DNA from: Apostichopus japonicus
Taxonomy: Eukaryota; Echinodermata; Holothuroidea; Aspidochirotida; Stichopodidae
Direction of reading: 5' to 3'
Assembly (NCBI RefSeq): GCF_037975245.1
Contig: NC_092568.1
Location: 25,465,501 to 25,529,500 of the forward strand
Length of the DNA stretch: 64,000 bases
Of the stretch, positions 38,310 to 52,644 are shown piece after piece. The first letter of the stretch is position 1. Each line of letters starts with the position of its first letter. The position numbers were made by a program, and so were the translations under genes. The notes beneath the pieces were generated by a model. The model was given only the letters and a program-made list of their open reading frames with translations. It did not search any database and had not been told where the DNA came from.

Positions 38310-41300
38310 ACGTATCATATTTATCAGTACGATCCATGTTTTACTGTAAAAACTTAAAACATTACAATAGTTACTGTAATCTCTGTGTGAATCGGTTGGT
38401 GTGCTGGATAAGAAGGAATACACTTCTGAAATCATTAATGTTATGACAAAGCCACACATGAATATTTATGTGTATCCAAGCTTCCAACATGAGTATGACG
38501 TGACCCTCTCGTAAACTTTGACCGGATGACCGGAAGGGTAGGGTAAATTAGATTCATTACCTTATGTTGCCTATCATAAAGAAACCTCATCGAGGGTCAC
38601 GTGGTACCAAGACGAGGGGCAGGATTGAGGCAGTGAATGAGGTGCAAATACGTTTTCAGTCAGGCTGATCCCAACGGCACGGGACATTAAATGTATAGAG
38701 AGAACTGATAAAGGGTAAGAGGTCGGACTAAGTTCTATATTCGCAGTCTATACAGAAAAGCAGGAGTTCTGTGACTGGACGTCAATGACTGAGGCAAACA
38801 CAGTCAAGGACAACTGATGAAAACAACTGAGTGTTGTATCGAGACTGGAATAACAGTCATAAAACATGATTGTAGGTAAACTATATGTAGTAGGAACATC
38901 AGTCTAGTAGTAACCTTGGAGGCAGGCCCCAGATCTTCGATAGCGCCGTGTCTGTTCTGCGTGTCTAAGAAAGTCGCAAAAGTAGATGAACGGTGTTTTT
39001 GTCTAATCAGGGTGTAGTTTGTCTGCCGTTGCTATGGGATAAGCGAGCGGGACGAGGAGAGTATCAAGAACTGACAAAGCATATACTGTACTTTATATAA
39101 CCCAGTCCCGGCCTACACTGATGTTACTATGGCCACGACTAATTCATAATATTTCTCGGCGTCGCTTTTATTATTGTAAATTAGTTCATATGGCGGTTCG
39201 CACTGATGCCAATATCTGTTTCTCGTATTTGGAGGCCTCACTTACATTATAAGTAATGAGTTACTGACAAGAAGCAAGTATTGTAGCTGTCAAAATGTAT
39301 GATACCACACGACATATGTGTGGGTCATGAAATGGCAGAGAGGTTCACAGTGACTGACATTTTCTATTTAGAGTCATTCTGCTGCCATCTACAGCGGGTG
39401 CTCCCGAAGAAGTCACACGAAGCGAACACAAGCTGGCATTAGAAGCGAAACTGTAAACCTCGTGACGAACTTCCAAAACATGTATCGACTAACTGGAATG
39501 AAGCGGAATGACACCCCGTGGATACATTACGCAAAACGCCATACTGGCATCTAATCACGGTAAAAGCTATCAATACCAACTAGGAATTTTCGAATGTTTA
39601 CATGATCTTAAACGAGCAGCTATCAGAAGCATTCCCCTTGATTAGACACGATTTGTCATAGGAATACAATCTGTGGAACCTAATAACATCAATACAGTGA
39701 CTAAGATGTATATATAAATATATATATGTATATATATAACACTAGGCCACGACCAGGTGATACCACATTCCAACAGCACTTGCACATCATAGCATCGAGT
39801 ATGATAGGCAAGCAGTTCTCACGTTAAAAGAAATAGACGCCTAGGACACAACGCAACGTTGGGTCTCTCGTGATTGTCAGTTCAAATACGGGCTGACAAG
39901 TAATGTTGCCCAGGTACGAACCTAGTAGACGTCATATGACTCAGTTGTTTACTTTGTAATGAGTACTATTCCAAGGGTCGCCACAGTTATATAGATACAG
40001 CCAATGTAGGGGGGTATGATAGGTTCTAACCTGGCCCGGAGGGTTACTATGACGGGGTCCACGTTTATAATAATTTGCATATTATAACTTGGACAGCAGG
40101 ATTAGAACAATGAGCTGCTACTCTTAACCTGGAGCTGCCATGATTGATTAGAATACTCAATAAAAGTTTTGGAAGCCTTGTGGCATTGCAAGCATTGAAT
40201 ATGTATTGTTCTGCAGACCCTGCAAAAACTGGGATTTAATGTTAAGCTTTAGTTTTAATTTCTCCAACCGCCTACATGCTAAAAACGTGACTTCTTTAGC
40301 ATTGTATGAAGATGAAACTTGCACTAAAAAATGCAACTCACTTATACATCGTACTACTCATCGCTCACACCTCAAAAATTTGACAATTCACTATTTCGTC
40401 CCAATATCAATATTTAACACTACCTCCTCCAAAGGAAATGTATAAGTCTACCTACAGAAATTATCTTGGGACAAAGAGCACAAAATGATATCGGTAAGTG
40501 CCTGATTTACTTACGAAGAACAATTTACAGCGCCTTAAATAAAACAATGAAGGATAATAATAGATACAACAGGAATATAACAACAACAAAATCAGCATAA
40601 ACAGATACAAACAAAAGTGACTGAATTTAACCATTCATGTCTAATTGAAACGAGCTGTTTCATTATGAATTATGAATCGATATTTCATTTTACTTCACTA
40701 TCAAAGTCACTTTAAAAGACAAAATTCCTTCTCCAATATGATGTCCAGATTCTGTGCAACGATTCATTTTTCTTCCATTTTATGTTATTAAAAATTTAAA
40801 TCATGACACCAACAAAGGGGGCAAAACTTCAGTCCGTGTCATTTTCTTCGATTAATTACATTCTTTTTACGTTTTTTCTTTCCTTTTCCCGCAGCTCCAT
40901 AAATATGACATGTGAATTACCGAAACTATATATCACTTATAATTCTTACCTTAACGAGTCATTGATATTGAGAAGAAAAAAACAGCAGCGTTGCTTTCCA
41001 TAGATTCACGGATTCGCTTCCACTTTATATCACAATGGAAATACTATGGATATGATATTTAACAAAACATAGGTAGGGTCCTTGATAATCTATAATGCTG
41101 TAGCTCACGTGACAGCGGCCTATTCATGACTCTTTTCAACAAATTTGCCAACAATGCGCCAGCTGCCGCAAACCTTATTTTTACCCACAACGAGGCAACT
41201 GTTTACAAACAGCTTTTTTTCCCCGCAGAGCTCCTGGGTTAGCGTGGGTGCAGTAGTTTCATATAATATGCGGGTAAAGGAATGCAGTATGCATGCGATG

Positions 41301-42950
41301 TTGTCAAATGGTATATGAAAATACCAACCCTGTAAAAACATATTTTTTATCTACCAACAACAAAAAATGAAGGAAAATTTCAGAGGTGCAACAAGACTAT
41401 CTATAGATATGAATCATTTTCCACACTGGAAGAACTACGGTATATATCTCCTAGGCATGCATACTATTAGAAGCTGTATAGTATCTCAGATTTTGTTCAG
41501 TATAACATCTACTACAAGCATATGGTATGTAGTATATGTTAGTACGTGCGGTAATACAATAAGCACGAAACCGTTGTTTTCGATGCTGTATCACATTGAA
41601 GTGACACCGTACATCACGGTATCGGAATATCGGTATATTGACATTTGTCCACTACATATACCGAAATTCGTTCAAATAAAATTATTAAGGTCTCAGTAAT
41701 CTACCGTAGTCGATGCAGCCATTTTGGATCCGAAAACAGACCAATTTTGAACAGGTGTCTGGTGATACAGATCTAATTGTTCCTCAGTCTCGAGAAAAGT
41801 TTGGCAAGAACTTTAGATTTCACTAAACATTTCCGAACAGCAAAAGTCAGTACTGTGTCCGATACCGTTGGTATCGCAGATTAGCCAAGCCTCTATTTCG
41901 GGCATTAACTGGTAGCGTTATTACTTGGTACCTTTGCAACAGCTTTCCATACATTGTGAGGTGATAAGGAAACTTCGCGACATGGTGACATCAGTGAATC
42001 TGAAGAAACTTGGGCAAGTGAGATATGTGTTTCTAATAAGTGAAACGCTATCGGTCGCTAGAAGTAACGAATGAATAAATGATATGGCAAAATCCACTCC
42101 CCCAAGTCCCCAACCCCCCCCCCCCCCCCCTCCAATCCCATACCCCCTCGCACAAAATGTGTAAATGGTTGGCAACGGGCAAAGGTGCCCCACTTTGAAG
42201 TAAGAAACTGAGCAGATATCAAGATTAGGTACTCATTTTCTCCCAACTAAATATACAATACACCCAGGCCTACACTCCCCCCCCCCCCCAATGCCCATCC
42301 CCTTTGCTATGTCAACTTGTGAACTTCCTTGACAACCGTATCCTACATAGTCTGCTCCAAAATATAGTACACATACACTCAACTGAGTATGTCTGAAGAG
42401 AAAGTTCAGGTAATATATCTAATAATATATACATCTCTTGTTTATTTGTTGCTAGCGGGCTCCGAGTCAATCGTGGTAATCAAGTCCAATCGACATGCAT
42501 GCATATATGTAACATGCCGCCCATCACGGCAATGGCAAGATTCGCAAATCTTTATGAGGTCAGGTCTTGCATTAACCTTCATATATTGGAGGATATAGCG
42601 AATCCCGTGGAGACGACAGGGAGAGCGTTAACACGATGCGGCCCACGCCATGACAGCCTCTGACGTCACAAGACAGTCCTCTCTGCTGGGCTCTTTTGTT
42701 GCTCTTGAGGCAGTAACAGCAGAAACTACATTGATATTGCTTTGTCACATAAAAAAAAAACACGCTTGAAGGAACCTTCCTGTTTACATTCAAACAATAA
42801 AGCACCAGCGGACTAGAATGCGATTACCATGTAGTCCTCCAGCTAAGAACCTACTACCATCATCCTTCAGCTGCTTAAAGCAGATAAAAAGGATAAGCAA
42901 AGAATGTTGGGGAAAAAACACTCCCAGACTTGTAAGTCTGTATGCCGTAT
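38310..42950. other. No gene recognised
   Basis: Short frames only. Poly-C tracts are at 42114-42130 and about 42278-42289, and a small AT run is at 39707-39738. No splice-supported exon or element terminus was recognised. Confidence 0.35.
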
Positions 42951-42967
42951 GTATGTATGTATGTATG

Positions 42968-42998
<31 letters not shown>

Positions 42999-43060
42999 TA
43001 TATATATATATATATATATGTTTATGTATATGTATATTTATATACATATATACATAAATA

Positions 43061-43108
<48 letters not shown>
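42948..43108. repeat. Compound ATGT / AT microsatellite
   Basis: ATGT tetranucleotides (from about 42948) pass into (TA)n interrupted by ATGTATATG, TTTATGTA and ACATATATACATA words, then a clean (TA)n to 43108. The repetitive IY frames on both strands are artefacts. Confidence 0.9.
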
Positions 43109-43111
<3 letters not shown>

Positions 43112-46067
43112 GTTATGTATATGTTATAAGCTAACATATAGGCATACATATATACTGTGTACAGTAATACCGCCAATAATCACGCGAATGAAGTTCATAT
43201 AGTTCAAGTCGACAGGCTGTAAATGTCAATCACTAACAGCAGTCTGACTCAGATGATAAATTCGCCACTACCCCTTTTTTGCCTCAACATAAAACATTGC
43301 GTCAAATCCAGACAGTTGAAAATTGACAATGCAGGCCGAATGTCCTGTAGTATATTGGAATAAATATCGAGATATTGGAGTATATCGCCCTCTGCATAAA
43401 GCTTTTGCCCGATCCGCTGCAAACGACGAAGTTACTTTCGGACCTTAAAATTGGACGAATTCTAGACGTTATGTTTAATATACCACTAATTAATCAACGT
43501 CGACACATAATCTTTCCTACTGATCACAAAGGTCAACATGAACCACTCAACGATTACTACAAACACAAACGAAGCGATACCATGTGCGGTCTTTGAAGAT
43601 ACGGTATACCTATACTGCACAAATTGTCAAGTGCCACGCCCATTTATCCGAGACCATCCTACTTTTTCTAGTGCGTGTATACATCCAACAATCGATAGTG
43701 TAAAACCTGTACCAGCAAGTCATATGTATAATGCGTTGTGTAGTAGATAAGTGACGCCTTGATAGATCGGTGAACAGACGCAGATCGGTTAGGTTGCGAA
43801 CCGAAGAAAACTGAAAGTTACATTTGAACGGTACTTGAAAGCTATCAATCTAAATATACACTCAACAAAACGAGGTTATGATTCGAACCGATGTTTTGGT
43901 ATTCGGTAAAAAAAAGTGTCAGCCAATGCACTGGTGAATGACACAGCCACACAGGGGCAAACTAACGGCGTTGCCTACAACCGTTCACCTACAACAAGCA
44001 TATATCGTTTAAGTGCAAAGAACTTAAATACTAGAGTGGCCTTCACATGTGACAACCTTTTTGCCACAGTCATTGCCAGTCATAGACTCCAAACAATAAA
44101 ACCTTTGAGTCATAATGTGTTGTATTAATTTCTAGTACTGTATTGTGTTCCCATGCTCTACTAGTTCTGAAAATAAACGTAGAATATAAGTACTTTCACT
44201 TACTATGATGGCTTCTAGAGAGATAAGGCATGGAACTCGCATTTGCTCATACATGTCATTTGCCTTCACGCCATGACTTATTACGGTAGCTAATTCTGCA
44301 TCATGAATAAAAGCATTTCTTACCAATATTTCAAACCCTCCCACCCCCCCTCCTAGGACCCCACCCAGTCCTACAACTGTCCAATAAAAATGACAGTGTA
44401 CTGAAAATCACAGTAGCCAGTAGCAAACAGTCTCTATATGTTACATTGGCTTTTTGTCTATCAGCGCACATCACCATCTTCTGCCTCCGATTCGGTAGGC
44501 CTTGAGATGCGAAGCCAAACCCTTAAGCTTCCCTGAATATTGTTATTTATTGCTTGCAATCAGGATATGATCACATACATATTATTCCTCAGTACTCACG
44601 AAGTGTTGTATTTTGCTTGAATTTGAGTGTGTTAAATAATCCTTAAAAAAAACTGTGAAAACCGTCCAGAGTTAACCTCGGACATTGGTAGGTATGTAGC
44701 CCTACTACTTCAACAACAAATTGTAAATTCGCGTTTACAAATTGTACTTTCTCAATCCTTATCCTTTTTTCTTTTTCTTTCCAGATACTACAATGATGAT
44801 AATCATAATACAACCCCTTTGTTCGTATACCAGCCAGTCTGTCAGTTCCTCGCGGTTGAAAAGTCTTCCCTTTGACGGTAACTGAAAATATTCCAAATAC
44901 TCCATGTAGGCTACATACTTAATTACCACGTTGTTCACTAATGGCTGGTCTCATCGAAAGTTTGATCATCCTCCACCCAAGCGCAGGACCAAGATCAGCA
45001 TCGGCCGAGTAATGCGAGGAGGACTAAAACCTCACACATGGTAAATCACCTCAAAATGATACAGAATTGACAGAAAAATACCACTTACAAGACTGCAAAA
45101 AATCCGCGAATATTTCTACAGAATTAACTGACAAGAAATAAAGACGCGTTTATCATGATAAAACTCCTAAAAACTTACCTGTAAAAGTTCCTTAATAATA
45201 ATAATTGTCCTTTCAAGACTCCGTCGGCGTGTAGGGCCGTCCAAGTAATGATTCCTAACGAGATTAGGTATGTATTCCAGCGACACTGGCAGGGGATGTT
45301 AGGGTACGTATAGTGTGTATGTCTTCCTTCTTGATGTGATTGGTGCTCTCTGTTTTATACGACCAGGCAGCTGGTGCCAAACATGCATACGGGCTCTTTG
45401 ACTACCAAAATTCCAATCCAAGGTCGGGGCGAGTCTCTCCAGTGTAATTGTAGTATTCGGAAAGCTCGCTGTGCACGTGCGGTGACAACGCTGACTTCAG
45501 GAATGTTGTCAACAAACTTGGCCTACTAGAGTGGTGATGATGAAGTTGGGGATGGTCATAGTGAAGTTTTAGTTATGACTGGTTATAAACCAATTGAATG
45601 GTTTGCTTGCAACCATAAGGAACTAGCAGTACAAAAAAGGTAAATGGGTGTCAGGATGGTTGCACTCACTGTTGAACTATAACCCCCCTCACCATATTCC
45701 CCCATCTGCCACCGATCGAAAGCAGTTAGTTGGGTTGAAATAGAAAATGGCTACCAAGCGTAATATCCAGGATTTAAACAAAAGGAGGGCATGCGGTCAA
45801 TGGGTCGTTTGAGCCGACTTCCATGTAGTGGGTTGAGGTACTCAAATAAAATCCTTTCCATTTATTTGATTTTCTTTGCACAACAATATAAAATAAACAC
45901 ATTAATTACACATTGATTAAATGAAATATAAATCATGCATAATTGTCATAAGAAGTGTTGTGAGACGCCTCTTGGCAAGCTGAACAATACCATGCAAGAA
46001 AGAAAAGAAAAAAGTAAGGAAACAAGAAAAAGGACAAAATATGTGCACTGTTGTACACACCAGGCAC
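43109..46067. other. No gene recognised
   Basis: No supported exon. The minus strand between about 45560 and 45220 gives patches of protein-like translation interrupted by frame changes (for example a WRDSPRPWIGILVVKEP-like stretch). It may be a decayed coding relic of unknown origin. Confidence 0.3.
46060..46067. repeat. Target-site duplication CCAGGCAC, left copy
   Basis: Identical to 46685-46692 on the other side of the 617-bp hAT-type element. Confidence 0.85.
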
Positions 46068-46684
46068 CAGTGGCGGACTGGCCACACTGGCATTTGGGCA
46101 ATGCCCGGTGGCCCGGTGGGCCGGTGGGCTGGGGAGCCTGGTAAAACTGACAGCCCATTCTCACAGTAGTTAATGGAATACAGACGGGCTGTGTAGAAAC
46201 ATATTTTTAACTGTGGGAATCAGCTCATGAAATCACCATGTTATAGGTTAGTCTGTTAGTTCGTAACAAAGAACGTGCAACCCGTCCGTGCTAATGGATT
46301 TTATTAAGGTTTTTTTTTTCTTTTTTTCAAGCATGTTGTCACAAAATGCTTGAAAAACTAAATAAAATCCAGTCTCAAACATATATTTTTGTATATATTC
46401 GTTTACGTTTTTAACTTTTCTCAGATTAATCAAGTGTTGCTTCTGGAAAATTATTTTTGGGTCTTTTTTAAAGGATTATGGTAACCTGGTAACGAAATAT
46501 AGCACCATTTTGAATCTAGGCATTCCTTAACTTCAAAAATATCTCAATGGAGAGGGGACACCCCTCCCCTTAGACCCCTCCCCCAGGACGGCGATCACTA
46601 TGTAAGTAACATATCAAAGAATATAATGGGTCGGTCTTAGGTGAAAAAAGGCCCGGGCCGGTTTTGAGACCCAGTCCGCCCCTG
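46068..46684. mobile_element. hAT-type nonautonomous element (617 bp)
   Basis: The ends form a terminal inverted repeat, CAGTGGCGGACTGGCC at the left and CAGGGGCGGACTGGGT as reverse complement at the right. The flanks carry a perfect 8-bp duplication, CCAGGCAC (46060-46067 and 46685-46692). CAGTGG-type ends with 8-bp duplications are the hAT hallmark. No transposase frame is present. The interior has a GGTGGCCCGGTGGGCCGG repeat near the left end and CCGGGCCGG near the right. Confidence 0.88.
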
Positions 46685-46692
46685 CCAGGCAC
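46685..46692. repeat. Target-site duplication CCAGGCAC, right copy
   Basis: Identical to 46060-46067. Confidence 0.85.
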
Positions 46693-49682
46693 GTTTAGAC
46701 GTGAAATGGTGCACTCAGGGCCATATTTAGGTTATAAATATGGTTTATATGAAGATACTTTTAGTTTGTGGCTTGGGTTGAAACTGGGCCGCTGTAACAA
46801 CTACTAAGCTAAATTACTCCAGGAGTAGCCCATTCAACTTCCTACCCGCCGGTTTTCTGCCTCCTCACTCAGTTTTGATAGCATTCTACATCAATGCGTG
46901 ATATCAGATCTTGGTATATATAAACCATGAGACATCTGTGTAATTCACCTGCCACAAAGTCAAAAAAAAATGGTTCCGATTTTATTTTTCAGGTATAACA
47001 GTACACGTTCGATTCCTTGAAATTCGGATGCACTTGAGACATATAGAGTCAATTTGCACGACTAGAAGGATCATGTACGTATGTTTATTCTTGTTGCATC
47101 ATCAAGATTAACATTAGGTAGACTTAGATTAGGTAGACTTCAAATACACATTTCGATCAGACTTCGCCATCATAATCATGTGGGCGAAATATGGAGTGGG
47201 AGGGCCAATATACTTTAGCTTGTCTTTCACGTGTTCAGTTAAACAGCCTAAAGACGAGCCCCACCCGCGGTATATATTGCCTATACTACTGGTAAACTTA
47301 TTATACCATATATGTAAACGTCTAGTTACCACCACACCCAAGCTGAAAGCAAAGTGATATTTCAGTTTGGTCTTGTTGGTTACCCGTGTGGTCTTACCAG
47401 CAGTTACAGGTAGAGATCCCCCTTCTCCCCCCCCCCTTCCCCCTCCCCAGGCTATATCACATCAAACTTACCTTTACCAAAATGGTAAAGAATTAAGAAC
47501 ATAAGAAGTCTATATAACCAAAGCTTCAATCTTGCGTGTAAAGGAACGTTACAACTTTAATTTCCCAAATTGAACAATATCTCTTTACCTACTTTTTCTG
47601 ATTATCCCCCCCCCCCCCCCTCCCTCTGAATTGTTGCTGACAAGTATTCCTATTACAGGGAACAATCATTAAGTTTTGGGTTGGCTTCTCGTTGAACAAT
47701 AGAGCTTGACAATAAGAGAATTTGCCCGACAAAGGCAATTACGCAACCATTGGCTTTACATGAGTGACGAAACGGGGAGTGATTGTTACGTTGCTAATTC
47801 TGAATTGTATATGTCAATGTCACCACTAGAACGATTTCTCAAATACAAATGCCATCCAAATAAATTGGGTGAAATATATATGATAGCTTATGTGTAGGAC
47901 AGTCTATGCGTTAGTTTGACTTGCGCGTGTGCAGATATAATGATGAACCACCTCCAGAGTTGTACCCCTTTGTCACCCCTGCACTCTTAGACAACAACAG
48001 TGTGCCCTGCTGCCGGCAGAAATATATCCTCCTACGTCTCTGATAATGTTAAAACTCGGATGAAGGTCCCTTGTCTGAATGCCCTTCCCCCCCCCCCTCT
48101 CTCTCTCTCACTAAAACTCCTAATATTGTGTTCTTATTGCATTATATTGTGTTATATATTACTTTGTACAGGTTTAACATACATTCCACACACAGCAGCC
48201 ATTATATGACATGTATTATACCAAACAGTGCATACTAATAATAATAATAACAATACAATGGTTATATCTTGTTTTGCCCTGTCGGCGAACGGCTGATGGC
48301 ATAAATCGATCAAATGTATAGATTATCGCTTATAGTGAATTGAAAAGCTCTATTAGTCATGTCATTTTGCAACTGCTTTAACCCAGTTTAAAGAAGTGCC
48401 CCGTGAGAATTCACTATATATAGTAAGAGGACGATATACCAAAAGTACTGCGTGTATTAAATTAGGAGTCAGCAAGGGACTACAAAACCACACCCTAGAA
48501 TGTGTGTACGCACATGTAACACGTGACACATGTGTGTTCAGCATCTGTAGTTCCCGTTAGCTATATAGTAAAGGTCATTAGTCTTGCACAAAAAGTATGC
48601 TAGCAAGTACAATAATGGTCACTGACTCCTCGGTGTCTGTGCACAATTTGGAAGGGAAAAGTATTTTGAAAACACCTAGGAAACTTTCAGCAAAAATACT
48701 TAACTTTCCGACCGGATACCTCTGACATTTATATCAACGATATACCTGAAGAGGTTGAACCCTGATCTAAATTATGCTATGCAGTATTCTGGCCACCTAA
48801 AGATCCAATGCGTATAGCGTAGTGTGTCGGCTTTTCGTTTGTGGCATACCTTTTGACGAATGCGAAACACAGGCTAAGTATTGGATCCGAAACATTTATT
48901 CTGGGCTTACTCTGGCATAAAGGGCTGCTTTGTGAGCAATCCAACCTGCGGCTCTGGGGGAGGAGGTGGAAGTTTGCGCTTCGGACGAACTCGTGACCAA
49001 GAGAAAATCGGAACTTCAACCTGGTGGCGACTTCGGCGCCTTGGAGCCAGCGACTCACCCACCATTCAGGCCAATCCGCGCCTGTCATAAATTATGACGT
49101 GTTCTCATTTTGCTCCGAACAGCTGTATATCCCGATATATTTCTAAACGAGATGGAGTATGCATATTATTATGTGCATTACATGCCCCTACATGGATAAA
49201 GGCAACTCGCCTAAAAGTTACCCATCAGAGTCTATAGCGCGCAATGCGCCGATAAATATGGCTGATACGTGATTGTAAGAAGAGATTATCGACCTTAGAA
49301 TAGATGACATCCCGAGCAATGAATAATTCCCCAATTTTTATATTATTTAGGGATCAAATATCCAAAATTAAGTAACAGCGTAGGTGGGACATATCTCATA
49401 AATCGTGTAGGTGGTATACCCCCCCCCCCCCCAGTAGACTCATATAACAAAGTCATTTGTTAGAATATGATCATATTAGCACTCAATGACTATAGAATTA
49501 TGTATCTACGTGACCATAATATCTGTCTACACCTGGGGCACAATATATCTGTAGAACACGACTACCAATCGATGGGAATTTTTTGAAAGGTTACGGACGA
49601 CAGTATGAAAGTAAAGACTGCATTCTTCTTGGTTTGTGAAAGCTTATATAATGATGAACTATCGTCAACAACGGAATGTGAT
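46693..49682. other. No gene recognised
   Basis: Poly-C tracts lie at about 47427-47437, 47607-47620 and 49420-49432, an AAT run at 48237-48251, and a CT run at 48097-48108. A GC-richer stretch at 48777-49088 is open on the minus strand for 103 codons but has no recognisable domain. Confidence 0.35.
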
Positions 49683-49690
49683 GTTATGAA
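49683..49690. repeat. Target-site duplication GTTATGAA, left copy
   Basis: Identical to 51504-51511. Confidence 0.9.
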
Positions 49691-51503
49691 TAGTGTTGCG
49701 CCGATAATCGTTTTCAATATCGGTATCGGCCGATATTTGCAATATCGGCAGCATATCGGTATCGGTAAAATTTTGCCTAATTGCCGATAACAGCAAGCCG
49801 ATATTGAACTTTTTTTTTCACAGCAGAGCTACTTATTTATACTTGCAATGATTTGTTAATCTGCCCAAGACGATCCATTTCTTTAGCGTCAGTTAAACTC
49901 TTATTCATTTTCGATTAATATCCATGGAAACCTGACCCTCCGTAACCTCTAAAACACGTCTACGGCGCGCGAATATAACCAATGACCTTCGTGAACCTTG
50001 GCCTACACATAGCATTAGTGCAGCATGTATACACTGTACTGTACTAACCATTCATTTTCTCAAAGGCCTCCGTGAAAACCTTGAACATGATGCATAACTG
50101 CACTTTTAATTTTCCGCGAACACACTGCCGATTTCCCGCCGGTGTTCGCCCAGCGAACACGCCGAGCACGCGAGCATAAAGGCGTAGTGTCCAGGGGCCT
50201 GCCTTAGGGCCTTGGTGGGGTCATGGGGTAGAACCCCTTGTGGGGATCCTGGGGGATAAAGCCCCGAAAAATTGGCTTTTTTTGCGTGTCTGGCGATAAA
50301 AAAAAAAATCGCAGTTGAGTATGCAAAATAATTTTCTTATTTAAATTGTCACGAAACAGATGAAAATTTTAAAATGACAAGTTAGAGTAGCTATATTATG
50401 TTATAAAATGAAAAGAGATTTGATCTGTCTTTCAATCTTTAAAAAGTGCAACTTACAAAACTTCCGATATTATGAAACAAACAACGTTCAGCAAAGCCCT
50501 GTCTCTAGACTGCCTAACAATGAATAGCGTGCACAATGCGTACATTTTTACAACTGCGGTGTTTAACCCTATACCCAACTACCGCCGTACATGTGCTGCG
50601 AATTTTCCCAGGTACCTTCCCAAACACACTGTAAGCTCATCCCCTGTGTAACACCTGTTTGTTAACATTTTTTGGCAAGTTGCCAGGGAACTTTTCAGTT
50701 ACGTGAGATCCGTAACCGCCGAGGTGGTTAGGCTATTTGCTATACAATTAACTATGGTAGGATATTATTTTTTCCGTATTTTTGGAAATTCTAGAAAATA
50801 CTTTTTTTTTCCCCCGCTTAAAAACAGATGTGGTCTTACGGTATATTCATAAATGGATGCACTAGAGCCTTGTTTACATGACATTAGTTGCATTTAGTAC
50901 GATATGCCAGTTTTGCGTGAATTTTTCGAAAGTGTTTTGTTCGATCTTTCGTAATATTTGAAAGGTGTACCACCTTACTTTCCGTACACAATTGGTCATT
51001 TCTCTACTGATTTTCAGTTTTTTTCTTCTCTATACGGTCAAGTGAATAAGTTGTACATTGAGTATAAACTCAATAAATTATCATTTTTACATTGTGATCG
51101 ACAGTTCGTAACCTAATTAAGATGCAATTTTGCAAGCATATGTTAACACTATAGCTACTTGTAAGTCTTTACGATGTTAAGGCTCACATTTACTGCGTCC
51201 ATTTTATTATCGCGTGCAGCGCTGCAGTGAAAAAGATTCTGGTTGGATTTCAATTATAATTCTCTTTTTCAAAATCAGGAAAAAAGTCATTCTTTTCAAC
51301 TTAGGACAAAAGGAAAACAAAACACCATATTTTGTTGTTTACTTGAAGATTTATTTGTGAATGTATGCATGACTAAAAGTACGATTTTGCCTTTATTTTG
51401 TCTGTTAAAAAATATCGGTATCGGTATCGGTATCGGACCGATATTGGGATGATAATATCGGATATCGGCCAAAACCGATATTGGTAATATCGGCGCAACA
51501 CTA
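49691..51503. mobile_element. hAT-type nonautonomous element with TATCGG-rich ends (1813 bp)
   Basis: The ends TAGTGTTGCGCCGATA (left) and its reverse complement (right) form a perfect 16-bp terminal repeat. A perfect 8-bp target duplication, GTTATGAA, flanks it at 49683-49690 and 51504-51511. Both subterminal regions are packed with TATCGG / CCGATA words: about 100 bp at the left, and a (TATCGG)n run at 51414-51437 at the right. These are probably transposase-binding repeats. The interior (49800-51400) has no hAT transposase frame. It contains a GC-rich stretch at 50110-50275 with GGGGTCATGGGGTAGAACCC-like near-repeats. It would need a transposase supplied in trans. Confidence 0.9.
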
Positions 51504-51511
51504 GTTATGAA
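51504..51511. repeat. Target-site duplication GTTATGAA, right copy
   Basis: Identical to 49683-49690. Confidence 0.9.
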
Positions 51512-52644
51512 TGACCAGAAACATTCATGAGATGAAACAAAAATAGCACATCGTCAACGATATATATGTACGGACCACCAGATGGACAGATTCTAGTGCT
51601 GGTTATAAAAAGAACTAAAAGTACTGTAATTCGCCTTAGATGTATATCAGTTGCCATGTGTAAGATAGAAAGAACCCATGGAACGCCAAATCCTTGTATA
51701 CGTTATTTTTATTTCTTCTCTGCAAGACGTTGTTATCGAAGGCTTTTAGGACCAGCAATGATTTGTGGCTGGAAGAAAAGATGTTCTGAATTCTATCTAC
51801 CTCTAAGGTTAAGTATAACCGCAGTTTTATTTCCATGAAATATGTTATGTTTTATACTAAATTTTCAATTTCCTTGCCGACTCTCTGACCCGCTTTTGAA
51901 CTTAGGGGCATAAATGGATCGGATGGTGACCTTTGATATTTGGCATCAGTTGGAAGGATTGCAAAATGAATCACAATGCTGGATGGCAACGGATATTGTC
52001 TACATAATACAAATATAATACTACAATATGTTTACATTGCATATAGGCATATATAAACATATATGTAATAGGTTATATTATACCGGTAACGCACAATATC
52101 TCTAGAAACTGAGCAGTTCTAGCCTACATAAATACTAAGTACTATAAGGTAAATATAGACCGAAATTAGCTCTTTAAAGAGAAATGCGTCATATTCCAAG
52201 CAAATATACAAAATTCATGGCTTGTTAAAGGGACTGGCTCGGAAGAAGGAGCGGGGAGAAAAGTATCAGTAGATACCGAAATTAGAACTGCTGACATAGT
52301 GATGCATAAATTAAAGCAAAAACATCGGTAAAGTAAGTACATTCTCGCGCGCGAAGCGTGCTTAACTTTCATGATATATGTACCCCTTGTTTTGAGCAAA
52401 ATAATGTTGGACGCTTAATTTAAGTGAAGACAAGAATCACCGAATAGGATGATTCCCCGACGTTTGTCAGTTTTGTTGCATGAACATGGCATGTTGCAAC
52501 AGCAACATACATGTTTAGGCCTACATCCACCACATAGCCTATCATAGTTAATGACACTCGCATATACATAGACATTGACCTATTTTAGAACGACGCTCCG
52601 CAAAATATGGGACGCGACCAAAAGGTGGGTCGCGAAACATTTTC
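51512..52644. other. No gene recognised
   Basis: Short frames only. The final part (52590-52644) contains GGGACGCGACC and GTGGGTCGCGAAAC, a wording reminiscent of hAT-type MITE interiors. No termini were found. Confidence 0.35.

Noticed and set aside
42790-43202. Several overlapping open frames on both strands
   Set aside because: They run through the AT/ATGT microsatellite. Composition explains the lack of stops.
45220-45560. Decayed coding exon on the minus strand
   Set aside because: Patches look protein-like, but frames shift and no family is recognised. It is mentioned only as a possible relic.
48777-49088. 103-codon minus-strand frame as a gene or LTR-retrotransposon leader
   Set aside because: It has no domain, no splice context, no long terminal repeats and no convincing primer-binding site.
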